Source of the DNA: Stagonosporopsis chrysanthemi
Lineage: Eukaryota > Ascomycota > Dothideomycetes > Pleosporales > Didymellaceae
Length of the DNA: 64,000 nt
Assembly: GCA_022560025.1 (NCBI GenBank)
Contig: JAFISE010000009.1
Coordinates: forward strand, 1 to 64,000
Direction of reading: 5' to 3'
Shown: piece after piece, positions 11,441-23,349 of the stretch
Numbering within the stretch: the stretch's first letter is position 1
Layout: every line of letters begins with the position of its first letter
The notes under the pieces: generated by a model
Told to the model about the DNA's origin: nothing
Databases searched by the model: none
Seen by the model: the letters and a program-made list of their open reading frames with translations, nothing else
Translations under genes and position numbers: made by a program

Positions 11441-13206
11441 GTGCAGTTTTCTCATCAGTGACTGAGCTGGCATGATCACTAGCGGTACCTAAACTCAGCT
11501 TGAGTTGAGATAATGAGTGGCACAGACCTGTTTTCAGAACAAGGTTGGGGTTACACTATAGTTTTCGGCCTCCAGGAAGAGAATAGGAGGGAAGGTTCAA
11601 GGTGGGGAACGGGGCTACATATACTAGTGCCGAGCTAGTGTACAGAGATGGAAACACTAGAACCGACACCGCGTCACTTTTATAGCAAAAGCATCTACAC
11701 GATGTAGACCATCCAACCGATTCCCCCCGGACATGGCTGGGCCCTCTATCACCAACATCTTTTCCCCTTACCATGTCGGCCTGCGCGACAACTCAAGCGC
11801 CTGCTCGCGAATTGTGCGTACTGCCCTTATTGTCCGCGTATTCGCTCTCAAATGAAATACTACCAGCACATCGTCGACCACTGTGATCAGGTCAAACAAT
11901 GCGACGAAGAACAAAGCCATGACGCTCTGATGATTGTGGTTTGCATGATGCACGGTTGAGAGCTGAATCTTGCGATAATTTCGACCGTCGAGGTGCAGCT
12001 TAGTGGCATGTTCGAGATTAGCACGAGGCGCTGCTTACACACCGGCTAGTGACGATTAACTCTTTGTTGTCCTCGAAATATGCCACCGCCGTCATTGTTT
12101 CACACCTTTGCATTTAGAGAAGTCGATTTCATAGCACACCAGGCACATATCATCCCTTGGCAGACACTAGTCCATAATCTGAAGTTCAAGCACTGCAATC
12201 CACGCAATCGTGGCATTACAGATCTTCACCTACGTAACGGAAGACCAACCCAAGAGAAAGAACTGCGGGACTTTGTAAACTGCTTTAAGCACGCATTGTC
12301 TAGCTAATCGGCAATCGAACGCACAGGATACAACGTCGTACAGAGTCCGAACGAAAGAGTCATCTCACAAGATACCGTGAAGAATATGTTCACGACCGTA
12401 CTTCAGTACAAAGGAATTTGCGACACGGCTCACCTTGAGATCTCGCCCGAAAATGCGCCACCTGTGCACGAATGTACCGTCGAGGACTTCTTCTCCGCCA
12501 CCTACCCGGTCGAGGGTGACATGAGTGAGATATCCAGGAAGCGTGGGAATAGACAAAGACAATGCTCATGTACGGAGAGACAGATTCTCTGTTGCTTTTA
12601 GCAGCGCATTCCTCTGTATACTTTGACAGACTGTGAGACGAAACAATTCACGCGAATGCCCAAGGATTCGGTTTGAGCAATTTCGAGGATGCGGCACTGC
12701 AGACATACATATGCCTTAATATGTTGTTGCTTCCGTCTGAGCCTTACGATCTGGTTTCTCGTCAACCAAACCTCCACACAGAAGCCGTAGCAAATCGGGC
12801 CACCTTCCAGCCAGAGTTCCATAACCATCACTCGACAGCAGCACATCAACTTATGCTGTTGTGCTGCACAGGCATTCCTTGGAGCCCAGACCACTATGAA
12901 GCGCATACATATCCGCATCGTCACTGTTTTTTGTGTACCTCGAGGAATGTTCCACTTCAACAACCCCTACAGGGGCCAGAAGAGAAGTCTTCCAGGTACA
13001 GCCCCTGTCTCGATTCACTCTTTTGAATCATTATTCGCATCATCCAGACGAGAGCAATAAAAACATTGCCACTATTCACATGCTGTGCAAAGGCTGACGA
13101 AATAAAAATGTATTTTTTATAGGTCACCGAGTGAGATTGGACAACAATGTCTACTATCGAGGCCCAAGGCAAGATTATTCCTTTAGCTCCTTTTCTCCAG
13201 GAATGC
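11441..13206. other. Intergenic, no gene seen
   Basis: Only short unrelated frames. The longest plausible stretches (a 75-codon frame at 12080-12307 and a 74-codon frame at 12377-12601) show no domain and no splice logic linking them. I found no repeats. Confidence 0.4.
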
Positions 13207-16080
13207 TCAGCCTGTACGGCATCCCGAGTTTGTTAGATTAATGCCCTTTTTTGGCCTGCATCTACCGTATCTCTTTACCGATTGCTGCGGCTGATTACTC
13301 AGAGTAACGCCAGGTTTGGGGGGTGCTGGCTGTGCTCCTCCCACGGGCGGTTTCGCGCCAGTCGACTTCGGCGCAACTTGGTTGAATGGCAACCCTCTTC
13401 GACTGAGACCTCCCCGCGCTACCTCCACAAATGTTTCCTCCCATTCTGCATTTGCGGGGTCGCAGTCACGTGAGTCCTGGGTCTGTGGAAGGCATAGCTG
13501 GTAGTTGCCCTGAACACCACAAAAAGACGTCTGGACAGATTCGCACCGCTGGACGAGGGGAAATGCACAGCCTCCCGTATCCGTACAGTAGTCGATAGAA
13601 AAGCTCTGAGCAGGTTGTTCAGAGTTCTGAGGACCACCTGACTGATCAAGACTCTCATCGAGTAGAACCGCGTCAGGCTGAGTGACATCAAAACTAAGAG
13701 ACGCCGGTCTAGTCAGTGCAGGTTTTGGTGCAGCCTGATCAGAGCCTGAGAAGGTTGTCGAGCTTTCCACGCAATTCGAGGGATCGTCAAAAGCGGCTAT
13801 CACCGCATCAGACCACAAGCGAGTGAAGTTGAATGCGCTTGCTAGGGAATAGAAGATGCGACAGTTAGCAGCTTCGTATTTGAATTGAAGCGGCACTGGA
13901 TCGTTGAGTCTAATCTGATCCCGGAGGTTAACGCCAAGGGCTGCTGTGAACACACCCGAATCGCGGTAGCCCCTGTCGTTGAGCTGCGGGACAGTAGCCA
14001 AGGTTGCGCTGTCGACATTGAACGCTGGATTTGAGAGCCGGGTAATGTCACGGTCAATCTGATCTGCGGAGTAAACTGCTGCGCCTCGGTTGCCTATAGA
14101 CGGTTAGTTCAGTGTTGAATTTACTGGATGAATGATGTGTAAAATCTTCAACTCACCTCCTACGGCTTGCATGGGTCCAGCAGTGGGAAGCCCGCCCACT
14201 GCAATGGTTCGGACGCTAACCTGCTTGAACATCTCGACCAGAAGAGCACACGTGGATGCACAAACACCATCTGTTAACTGATATCCTTTAGCCTCAGTCA
14301 ATGATCAGCAGACGCACTTCTTACTATAACGATATTCCTCGCATCGAAGGGTGGACTCGAGTAGTTCAATGAAGCCTCGGGAGAAAAGCCTCGGGGAATC
14401 CAGCCTTCAAACAAAGCAGAAGCGAAAGCGGCATTTGAGAGATTGTAGCGTTCCTAGCTATTGTCAGTACTTACTCGTTATATTAGCGACGTCTCGAGAA
14501 CTTGCCACAAGGGAAAACGAATCTCCATTGTCTTGAACAGGGCCTGAGTACTCAGTCCAGCTAGTGAAATTTTGACTCGAAGCAGCGTTGAGTCTGGACG
14601 TGATGACCCACTCGGCGGCTAAAAAATCCACGTACTGAGGATCCTCAGATGTGAGGCCATCGAAATACGCCGTGTATGCCTCACCAATAGTAGTTCCAAG
14701 AAAGTGATTCCGGCGTCGGCTTCCTGCAAAGGGATCCACATTTGGGAAGAATCTCTTGAAGGTGCTGAATGCAAGCTCTACCGTGCCACCCGTGTTCTGT
14801 TGGAGATCGATGACGACTCTCTCCAGGCCTCTTTCGGTCGTGTTGCTGATGAAATCTGACACGGCCGCACTGAAGTTTCCAATTGAATTAGAAAATTGAG
14901 TAAATGAGGGAACACTGAGGATTGCAGCGTTGACCTCGGGTAAGAAGTAACCGGAAACAATGCCATCGTTGAAAATCGCGAGGCCCTCTTGCCGGACATC
15001 GGGATCTGGATATGCTCCATAAGACGCGGTTTTCCAGGACTGCTCAGGTAGGGGGGAGACAATGGGTTCAGTTACGTTTGTAGCAGCGGGAGGAGGAGCA
15101 TATGCTGGGTTATAAAAGTTCCCGCTGGGTTCATACGAGGCAGGCAAAAAGTTCAGGACGAAGTAATTGTAGAAATCTCCCCCAGTGGTGAGTGGACCTG
15201 TTTCGTACGGTTCCTTCCAAAGCGCAAGCCAATAGTCCAGGTAGTCGGTTCCATTCTCCATGACCAGTGCAATCTCATCTCCTGGATAGTAGCGGACACC
15301 GCTATCCCAAATACTACCAAAACCCTGGGTGGCTAGGGCAGGCGTGTAGAATAGTTGGTTCCAGTCGGCGTGTGGCTCAATACCACCAATGGCATTCATG
15401 CTTGCAAGCCTTGTAAGATACTCTACTGCATCCTCATCGTTTATTGTAGCAATGGCAGAAGGTATCCAGCCTTCGTCTCGGCTCTTGATAAGATCATTCG
15501 TGACGTAGACCTTCGGTAAACTTGTAGCATTCGGTGAAGCAGCGGTGATCGAGTAGGGCGCGAGGAAGGAAAACGCCGCAGTGATGCCACCTCTGAGGTA
15601 GAGATGGCCATCGTGCGCCCTATCCAGCAAATGTTGGATGTCAATCTCGAACTGGTATTGGTTTTGGTAAACTTGCGCCGTGACGTTATTCTGGATGTCC
15701 GCCAGTCCCGCGAGAATATCCACAGCGGGCTGCTGATACCCAGTTGGAGGTTCGCGAAGATATGCGAGAGTACTATGGAATTGTACAGTGTCGTTGATGT
15801 AATTGATGAAGCGAGTGGCGACTGCGGGATTGAACGGTACAGTGATCAGACAAGCGTACGCATCGCTAGCGTAGTGGTATGCGTAACCGGCATTGACATT
15901 GTCGATGATGCCCCCGCAAGCACTTGACTCTGTATTTTCAGCGTCTGCCTGGCGTACATGAAATTTGTTGGAGGTACTGCCTTGCTTTGTAATCGATAGC
16001 GCATGTGTAAGAGACGCAATGCTCAGCAACACTGTCGAGAGCATTGATAGTTGGGAAAGCATCTCAACGGGGGCGGCCAC
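13207..16080 (-). CDS. Secreted S41-family peptidase (CPAF/UstP-like)
   Basis: A tail-specific-protease-like hydrolase with a signal peptide. Exons on the minus strand are 16080-14506, 14453-14325, 14277-14157 and 14093-13207, giving 903 aa. A hydrophobic signal (MLSQLSMLSTVLLSIASL) starts at the second ATG (16062), probably the true start. VIDLQQNTGGTVELAF is the characteristic S41 strand, and the nucleophile is Ser576 in DGVCASTCALL. Introns 2 and 3 have GT donors. Intron 1 appears to use a GC donor (GCAAGT at 14505), with a CTGAC branch point close to the acceptor; a phase-0 GT donor three bases upstream is the alternative. The roughly 230 C-terminal residues are Pro/Ser/Gln-rich and end in a Lys/Arg-rich tail. 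In dikaritin RiPP clusters a member of this family (UstP) accompanies precursor processing, but I see no UstY or tyrosinase gene nearby. An independent secreted protease is equally likely. Confidence 0.82.
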
Positions 16081-16116
16081 AGGGCAGTGGTACGAGACTG
16101 AAAATTCATTGCGGCG

Positions 16117-16126
16117 TATATATATA
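16117..16126 (-). promoter_or_regulatory. TATA box of the S41 peptidase gene
   Basis: A perfect (TA)5 tract, TATATATATA, 37-46 bp upstream of the ATG at 16080 and about 60 bp from the preferred ATG at 16062. Its position fits a core promoter for the minus-strand gene. Confidence 0.45.
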
Positions 16127-16898
16127 CTCCAGGCTCTATTGCTCCCTAGAGATGTCTTTGCGCAGCAGCCTTGCTTGGCAAAAAGCCACCTGCAGGGGTT
16201 CCCGTCATGAAGAGATTGTGTTTGGGGCGCAAACGGGAGCGGGAAGGCAACTGCACGCCTTGATCAGGAAGTCGCATCGTGATTGGGCTCAATACTTTTG
16301 AAGTCGCCGTTCAGCATCCACAACGCCGACGCATACGACATGGTAATGCAGGTTGGCATGGTTGGGTTAAGATTCTCTTACCGTTTCGTCAGCGTTGTAT
16401 GCGACTAGCTGAGATACAGATTCGGTTTTGTCCGTTGCAATATCGCATGGTAGGCACAAATCTTGCACTGTCGGTGTTGCTGGAATCGGTTTCTCGTTGT
16501 CATTGTCCTTGTCGTGCTATCGTTGAGGTCTCGTTTCTAGCCTGAGCCTTCCTCAGGCAGCCCCGCGTCTACCCAGATCGGGTATAGCTTTCGATTCACG
16601 TTTTGGCCCCCACGATGGAGTCTCGCCCCCAGGATCAGCCCCTCAATGTGGCCCCCCAAGGCTGTGTTCATTTTTAAACCAGTCGTTGGTGGCTGCTTAT
16701 TCCGTCCGTACGCTATTCACAGCGCATCGGCAAGGTACAGTCAGGAAGCTCGGGGTCATTGACACCTTGACTTGTCACCTTCCAAAATCGCACATCACCA
16801 GAAGACTACACGAAGTCGATACTTTAATTTGTACCCGAGAAATGTCCTTGTACCAGTCAATACAGTCTCCATAACGCACTGCCTCGCCATAGAGCAGA
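16127..16898. other. Divergent intergenic between S41 and NACHT genes
   Basis: No gene is recognised. The stretch is the shared upstream region of two divergently transcribed genes. Confidence 0.4.
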
Positions 16899-18682
16899 AT
16901 GTTCGCACTTCCAGAGAACTCAAGGCATGATAACGAAGATGTTTTCGCACGACATATGGTCATTCACTCGGCGTTCCAAGAGTCTTTCTCTATCAATTCT
17001 GATATTTACGAGCATCTATTCGATGGATATTTTGGCAGTGAGCTGTTCCTCGAGTGGCTACAGTGCGAGGATCACTGGCAACTCCACGTTGTTGGCGGGC
17101 CTGGAGCAGGGAAGGTCAGTCTGTACTCAGATCCTTGGTTCGTACGCTTATGATACGACCAGACTACGTTTTCTGCTCTGATAGCAAAACGCGTGAGAGA
17201 AAGTATTTCGATTTCAGAAGATCAGACTGCCCACCTTGCCACTATCTTCATCAAAGACCACAGGATTGAGAACGAACTCGCCTTTTTGGAAGATCTCATG
17301 AATAGCATTTACAAACAAATCACGCCTCTTGGCTGTGACGTTGAAGCTACAGTACGGGTAGCGTACGATGTGTATAGGAAGTCTCTACACACAGGAAAAA
17401 GAGCTTCGCACCGCATCGAAGCTGTCTCAAAAGCACTTCGTCTAAGGACCACGGAACTGTCACAAAGAGGAGTGGTGGCCCTTATCATAGATCAACTGGA
17501 TTCATGTAGTCCAGCATTGCGGGAATTGGTAGAACAGCAGCTTGGTGTTTTGCAAGATGACGGTCTGAAAATACTTTCCACCTCACGATTACCGAGACAT
17601 GAGCCAGCAGTAGTCAGATGGTGTGACTATCACCCTGCAGACAGACCTCTTCAAGTCTTCTGGCGCTGTTGTAATTGCCAGAAAACGGATGTATGTGCTA
17701 GTTGCAAGGAAAAGCAAAGCTTTTGTAAGGAGTGGTGAGTCCAACCCGGCCTTTGGCATAGCAAAAGAACATTACAGCATCACAGTATCGACGTCTGACT
17801 CTTTAATTCAGCGGCCTTGCCGGTACTTGGAAAGCCCCAGAGTACTATACACTAATACTCGATGGGCTCTCGGAGGAGACGATGGCGAATTATCTGGCGT
17901 GGGACCTCGAAAGAGAACATGGCGATCTAGGCCTCATGCCTCTGGGAAACATGTCAAAACCCCCACTATCGTCCTTTGGACTAGCTTTCAAAGTTGCGAT
18001 GTATGAGACAAAAGCTGCTGAGTGGATGCAGAAAATAGTCCGTTACGTCGACGGGAGCATTCTGCAAGCCAAGCTGGCCCTTGACAGAATCCACAGCTCA
18101 TATTCCCCTAATGCCGTCGATCTGGTGCCAGAAAGAATCCCGAGGAATGTTCAAGCTCACTTCAACACAGCTATCAGAACCATTGAGCAGGAGTCAGGCG
18201 ACTGCAGCTCTGTTGCTCTCAAGGCTATCGCAGCAGTGGGTCGAAAAGGAGAAGCAGTTCAAGGTCTGACTGTATCTCGTCTTGCCAATCTGTTGCGAGA
18301 GCGACCTCACAAGCGACTAAAGAATGTAATGCCACCCCGCAGTCCAGAAGACGTCCTACTTGCGGCGAACGGATATCTCAGGCTCATTGCACCGCCATTT
18401 CGTGGGCGGGAATACACCTTTGCAGCATGCCACCGACTGTTTTGGATGTTTGTAAACGATGAGTATAATGAGGACCTCATCATGGCATATGCACAACTGC
18501 CTACGTCGAAGATCCCCAAATCATTCACATTCCAATCGCCACTGCCCCGGCATTTGCCAACTTTTCAGTCACCACCGAACTCCCGGCGCGAGTCATTTGA
18601 CTCAACGAAGGACAAAAACCTGTTTTTCTCTTCAGCACTAATGGCTTCACCGCCGGCAGAGGCGGGTCTGGGCATCCAATAG
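16899..18682 (+). CDS. Compact NACHT-type P-loop NTPase
   Basis: A STAND/NACHT-like nucleotide-binding protein of the kind used in fungal NLR-like signalling. Exons are 16899-17114, 17163-17734 and 17812-18682, giving 552 aa. The Walker A motif GGPGAGKTT (residues 66-74) is split by the 48-nt first intron: exon 1 ends on the Lys and exon 2 supplies the two Thr. The Walker B-like strand is LIIDQLD (179-185), followed by the sensor-like KILSTSRLP. A Cys-rich cluster at about 241-263 (CCNC, CASC, CKEC) follows, then an alpha-helical region. I see no ankyrin, WD40 or TPR repeats and no HET, patatin or HeLo effector domain, so the protein is shorter than typical NLRs. It ends 115 bp from the convergent HET-domain gene, which suggests a functional pairing. 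The third exon depends on the GTGAGT/TTCAG intron at 17735-17811. Confidence 0.78.
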
Positions 18683-18797
18683 TGGCCGGTATCAATATCC
18701 AGCTACGCTGGATGAAGTCTCGTTGAAGCAATTGCAGAATCCGAATAAACTGAAACAGCTATAGAGATGTCACTGAATACTATGAAATTCGTGTATT

Positions 18798-21352
18798 TTA
18801 CTTCAAGAAGAAGTTCTTGCAGGGAGTCCTATCGGTCTCCATCTTTGAGCCCTGCAAGCTGCTGCTTGTCGTCTGAAGGTGTTGCCATGTGACATGGCTT
18901 AAGTAGCGGATTTCCAGACAGCCAATCCGATGGTAGCACCATGCTTCGTTGGTCTCTTGTAATAAAAGACCATGCCCTTTGTACCAGATCTTTTCCGCCA
19001 TTTCATTCACCTCTGCTCGGACAGACTGCTTCGTTAGAGCAAGCACAACGAAAATTGTTTCGAGATCGTGTGGAGCAGGATCAATGTCAGGGAAGGCTTC
19101 AATCTGATTGGTCCTGTCAGGCGCGTGTGGAATTTCGAAAGACCAGCAAGCGCGGGATCGGTTGTGTTCCAAGCGGCCCACGTGAAGGAAACCCTGGATC
19201 GCAATTTTCATATTCCTGAGCGTAGGCTCCTTTTCACGTCGTTCATCAAACGCCATGTGCATATCCTCATACGTGTTGGAGTGATGTGTCAGTGGTCTCG
19301 AAGGGGCGGTAAGTTCTGTTCGCGAAGGTGATGACGTTCTTGACCTGAACAGAGGGCGGGGTATCTGTTCAGCATCAGCCGATCCGAATGGTTCGGGCTG
19401 CGAGCCCTTCCTCGAAGCTATGCTCGAGTGTCTTCTTCTTTCATTTGCTAGATCCAGCTCTCTAGCCATGTCGGTTGCGTTCTCCGAAGGTTTTCTCGGT
19501 AATCCCGACCTGATACCTTCGTCACCAAGGTCAAACCAGACTTTATCACCTCTGTGATCTTGGACAGTGTAGCTTCTCTTCCAACGTCTCGATCTACTCG
19601 GGGACAGTATGGTTCCTTGTAAAGAGGTCCATGACCAGGTTGGGTTCACGGTTAGCTCCATCGGCCGGCTGCTGATTTTGCAGTCTTCAACTCTCCAGGC
19701 CAGTTGCTCCTCAAGAGCCCCTTCCCACATACCAGCAACGTATTCCTCGCTCTGCAGCTCCCGAAGACGTTTGACCACGCCCCAGATTGCCATACGTTTG
19801 TCGGTAAGGTTAGTGAGATCAAGCCTTGTGTATTCCCTGACTGTTGATACCCAAAGGTCATCAAGCGAGTCATCATTGACACCAGAGAGCAGCCTCGTAC
19901 CCCTCGTACTCTCCTGAAGGCGCCCTCGCCAATGGCGATCTGTTGCTGATTGCTGATCCAGAGGTAATGGCAGCCCAGCAGGGAGGGTTTCGCAGGCGCT
20001 GAGCTCGGTGCAATCCCAGAATACCTGCTGCTTGCTGAAGTGCAAGATCCTCGGTGCAAGCATACGTTCTGAACCTTGTCAGCGCATTGCAAAGAATCAT
20101 AGCGAGCGCAACTACCTTGATATACCCACCCACGCTTGTACAATGGTCTCTCAAGAAGACCTTGATCCCAAATATCACCACATAAAACAACCCATCTTTG
20201 AGTCCCGAATATATGAGACTCCTCAGTAAGCTCCAGAAGAGTTGGTATGACATTTCGAGCCTCTCTTTTGCGGAACAACCCTCCAGCACCGTCTCTTGCA
20301 TCAGCTGCAGCAATGTTACAATACGAGTTTCGGTAAACCTTCTCCATAAGAGATCCTTCATGCTTCCAGTCTTCGATATCTCCTTGCTACTCATTCGTTA
20401 GCACTTGCGATTTCCAAGGCGGGACAACAGCACCATGATGCATACTGTGTTGAACAGTAGATGTTAGCATTCGTTTTCAGCACCTAGAATAGAACTTACG
20501 AGAATCAATCCAGATATAATCGATCTCAAGAAACCACGCCACCTCAATGGCTTGCCGAAAATTGACGGATAGCTCGCGCCATGGTACACCCACAAACATA
20601 AACTCTTCCAATGTACTTGAGCGCAACGTCACTAGGGTGTCTTTCCCCCAGCAATGGCTCAAAGTAACATAAGGTCCCTTGACATTGTTAAGCTTGGTAT
20701 TGACGACTCGAAGTCGATCGCCTGCACGTTTCCCGCCAATGTGGAGTAAACGTGTCGGGACAAATTTGCTCGCAGAGCCAGCGCGTTTAGGACAGTGTTT
20801 GTGCTCAATGCCACAGGTCCTGATCCAATCCTTGATCTGTTGACCGCTATTCACCGCCGGATCTGTACTCGTGCCGAGCTCAGCCTCAGAAAGAAGACCT
20901 TCTAGCTCTGCTTCCAGAAAACAAAAAAATCTTCGTTCGGGGAGGCCAAAGGTTTGCGGATCTTGCTCATGATACTCGTCATTGTCATCTGTCAGATACC
21001 TCGGTACTACCCGAAAAGTGATAGCCACTTGGTGCTCGTATTCCCTCGTTCGTCCCAAGCTGCGAATACTCCATCGGTACAAGGATGTAGTCGAGCCCTG
21101 GCCTGGCTGTAGCTTGTCGATCTTCGCTACATTTTCGTGCAGGAAGCGCTTCAAGTCAGCATTTTGATGCTCGTGTTCGTGCAAAGTCGAGCGAATCATC
21201 AAGACATCTTTATGTAAAAGGGTGCAGAAGGTGCAGGCCCGCCGTGCGGAGCTTGTAAGGGATGATTCGCTTGGATGATGATAACCCCACGAGGTTTTCG
21301 CACTCAAAAGGTTTGTGTAGCAGAATTCGCAGAACCCAGATGTTGAAACCAT
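18798..21352 (-). CDS. HET-domain (heterokaryon incompatibility) protein
   Basis: Exons on the minus strand are 21352-20500, 20444-20434, 20386-20116 and 20068-18798, giving 801 aa. The HET-domain signature is clear: YVTLSHCWG at 228-236, IDYIWIDS just before the first intron, LCIMQ reconstituted across exons 1-3, then NIAAADARDGAGGLF and RGWVYQERMLAPRIL. Exon 2 is only 11 nt and encodes the middle of the conserved LCI motif. The following intron has a perfect GCTAACG branch site. About 350 residues after the HET domain carry no recognised domain, as is usual. HET proteins trigger programmed cell death when non-self is recognised. The N-terminus has CEFC and CTFC pairs that could bind metal. 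The neighbouring convergent NACHT gene is a plausible partner, by inference only. Confidence 0.9.
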
Positions 21353-21763
21353 GGCTGAAGTTCAATACCAAGGGATGTTGAGCCAAAAGAAAAGTGGCAG
21401 GCATGGAAGGTGCAGATGCAACCACCTGCCGCTCAAGATTAAGCGATCGGAAGCATCCCTGTCAGCCATTTTGGCCCCAAATTGATTAAGGCTGTCGCGC
21501 CAGTTACACCGGTAGTAAGCCTGGAAATCGACAGAACTACCCCTTGATAAAATGGTCGAGATGCCAGAAACCACCTATCGACCGGCTGAGGACGGTGTCC
21601 AAGAGCCTTGGTACTTGAGCAGCTTGAAGGGGGATACCTATCATGGACAGCCTCTGTGAAGAGACGGCTAAGGCTGGCCTCAAAGTCTTGGAGGGCACGC
21701 TAGATGCAACTGTGACATCGCTCTCGAAACGAAGTCCATGGGTATCTCATCCCCTGCTTACAT

Positions 21764-23349
21764 CTACTCAACACACAACCACCACCCACCACCAAATAGA
21801 ACCCCCACAATCAAAATTGTCAGTATCGCTGCCCCCGCTTTGTCTCCCGCCGTAACAGTGTCCTGATGCATAGTCGGTAAATCATCATCCACACTTCCCG
21901 ACCCTAGCCCCGGATCCCCCTTACTTTCACCCCCGGTCTCCTTCGTATACGGCGGCGGGACGCGGTCAACATTCAGCACCGTAATAGTGTTAAGCGCAGT
22001 CATCTGCTGTCCGACGCCCATAACGCCGTCATTGCCATCCATCCACCAGCGCATACCGCACGCGTAATTCCCCGCGCCGTGCTGACTCGGCCCAACGCAG
22101 GTCTGCGCTGCAGCTTTTGCGGACGTTTGCAGCCGCGGCATGATGATGTCGTGCGTCCAAGGCGCCATTTGCATGCAGACGCCCAGCCAGCGCGAGAGGT
22201 ACGCTTTGAAGGATTTCTGGTCGGTGTTGCAGAGGTCTTTTGCTTCGCAGACTTCGGTCATGATGCCGCGGTAGTACTCGGGGAAGAATTTGTCGGTCTG
22301 ATTGAGGTGGCGTTCTAGTGCTGAGCGCCACTTTTCGGCGCCGTTAGTGTAGTTGTACATCTGGTCGTGTTAGTTGGGAACGGGTTGCACGCAGGCAGGG
22401 CGAGGAGCGTACATATGCGGCACCTGCGATCATGATGCCGTAGTTGTATGTCCAGGGCGTTTTGTCGGCTTCTTTGCATGGCGGGTTGGTTTTCATGTCC
22501 ATACCGTCGTTAATAGTGCCATCGTCGTCGAGCAGGTGACTATCATTCATCCAGTCATATGCTTTCTCAGCCCAGAGCGCGTAGGTGTCGTTACGCGTGA
22601 ACATGGCAAGTCGAGCACCGAGGTGGAACATACCACCGTTCGAGGCAGTATTTTTGTACATCCAACCTTCCAGCCAAGGGAATATCTGCCAGCGCATGCC
22701 GCCGCCGCAATTGCCGTCATGAACTTCTTTAGTGTATCGCTTGACGAACTGATTGAATACAGATTGCACCATGGCGAGGTAACCAGGCTTATCGTCGGGA
22801 GGTGCAGGGAAGTTGTACTCTGCCGCTGACATCATCGTGAAAGCCCAGAAGACCTGGTCATCGTTTCCTTCGTTCTTGGACTGGTTTTGGGGCATCTGAA
22901 GATATTAGAACATTGTGGTCGGAACACCTCAAAGTGAGCCTACCAGATCCAAATTCTCACCGAACTGATGTATGATGCCATCGCGTAGCATATCGTTGTA
23001 CTGATCGTCACCCGTATACCTCCAGTAATCCAACAGCGTCCCGAACATGGCACCGGCTAACCACCAATAGTACGGCTCATACAGGATTCCAGGATAGCCG
23101 CCAAGGACATGCCAGCCCTTGTCATCCTTGGTGGCATAATTTGCAACCAGCTCTTTCGCGACTTTTGACGACACATCTTTAATTGAATCTGCACAAAGAT
23201 CAGCGTTTGAAAGAACAACACATGTCGCAACTTCGCGCACCTGGCGATGTGGGATCGAGTTCAATCGCGCCTACGTGCGGTCGCACAATCTCCGTTGTCG
23301 AGAGCAGGCTGAGCGCCGCTAGTGCTCGCGCAGGGCTGAACAACCTCAT
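21764..23349 (-). CDS. GH76 mannan endo-1,6-alpha-mannosidase (DFG5/DCW1 family)
   Basis: A cell-wall enzyme that in fungi is thought to cross-link GPI-anchored mannoproteins to glucan. Exons on the minus strand are 23349-23241, 23188-22944, 22895-22413 and 22360-21764, giving 477 aa. The N-terminus is a signal peptide (MRLFSPARALAALSLLS). The conserved catalytic pair is Asp130-Asp131 in EGNDDQVFWAF. Other family blocks are YYWWLAGAMFGTLLDYW, CGGGMRWQIFPW and NGGMFHLGARLA. The C-terminus has a Gly/Ser-rich stretch followed by a hydrophobic segment (AAILTILIVGVLFGGGWW), as in membrane- or GPI-anchored members. Length and architecture are normal. A less specific name is alpha-1,6-mannanase. Confidence 0.92.

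Noticed and set aside
13207..16080. Dikaritin-type RiPP cluster around the UstP-like peptidase
   Set aside because: No precursor with a repeated core peptide, no UstY-like oxidase and no tyrosinase found nearby.
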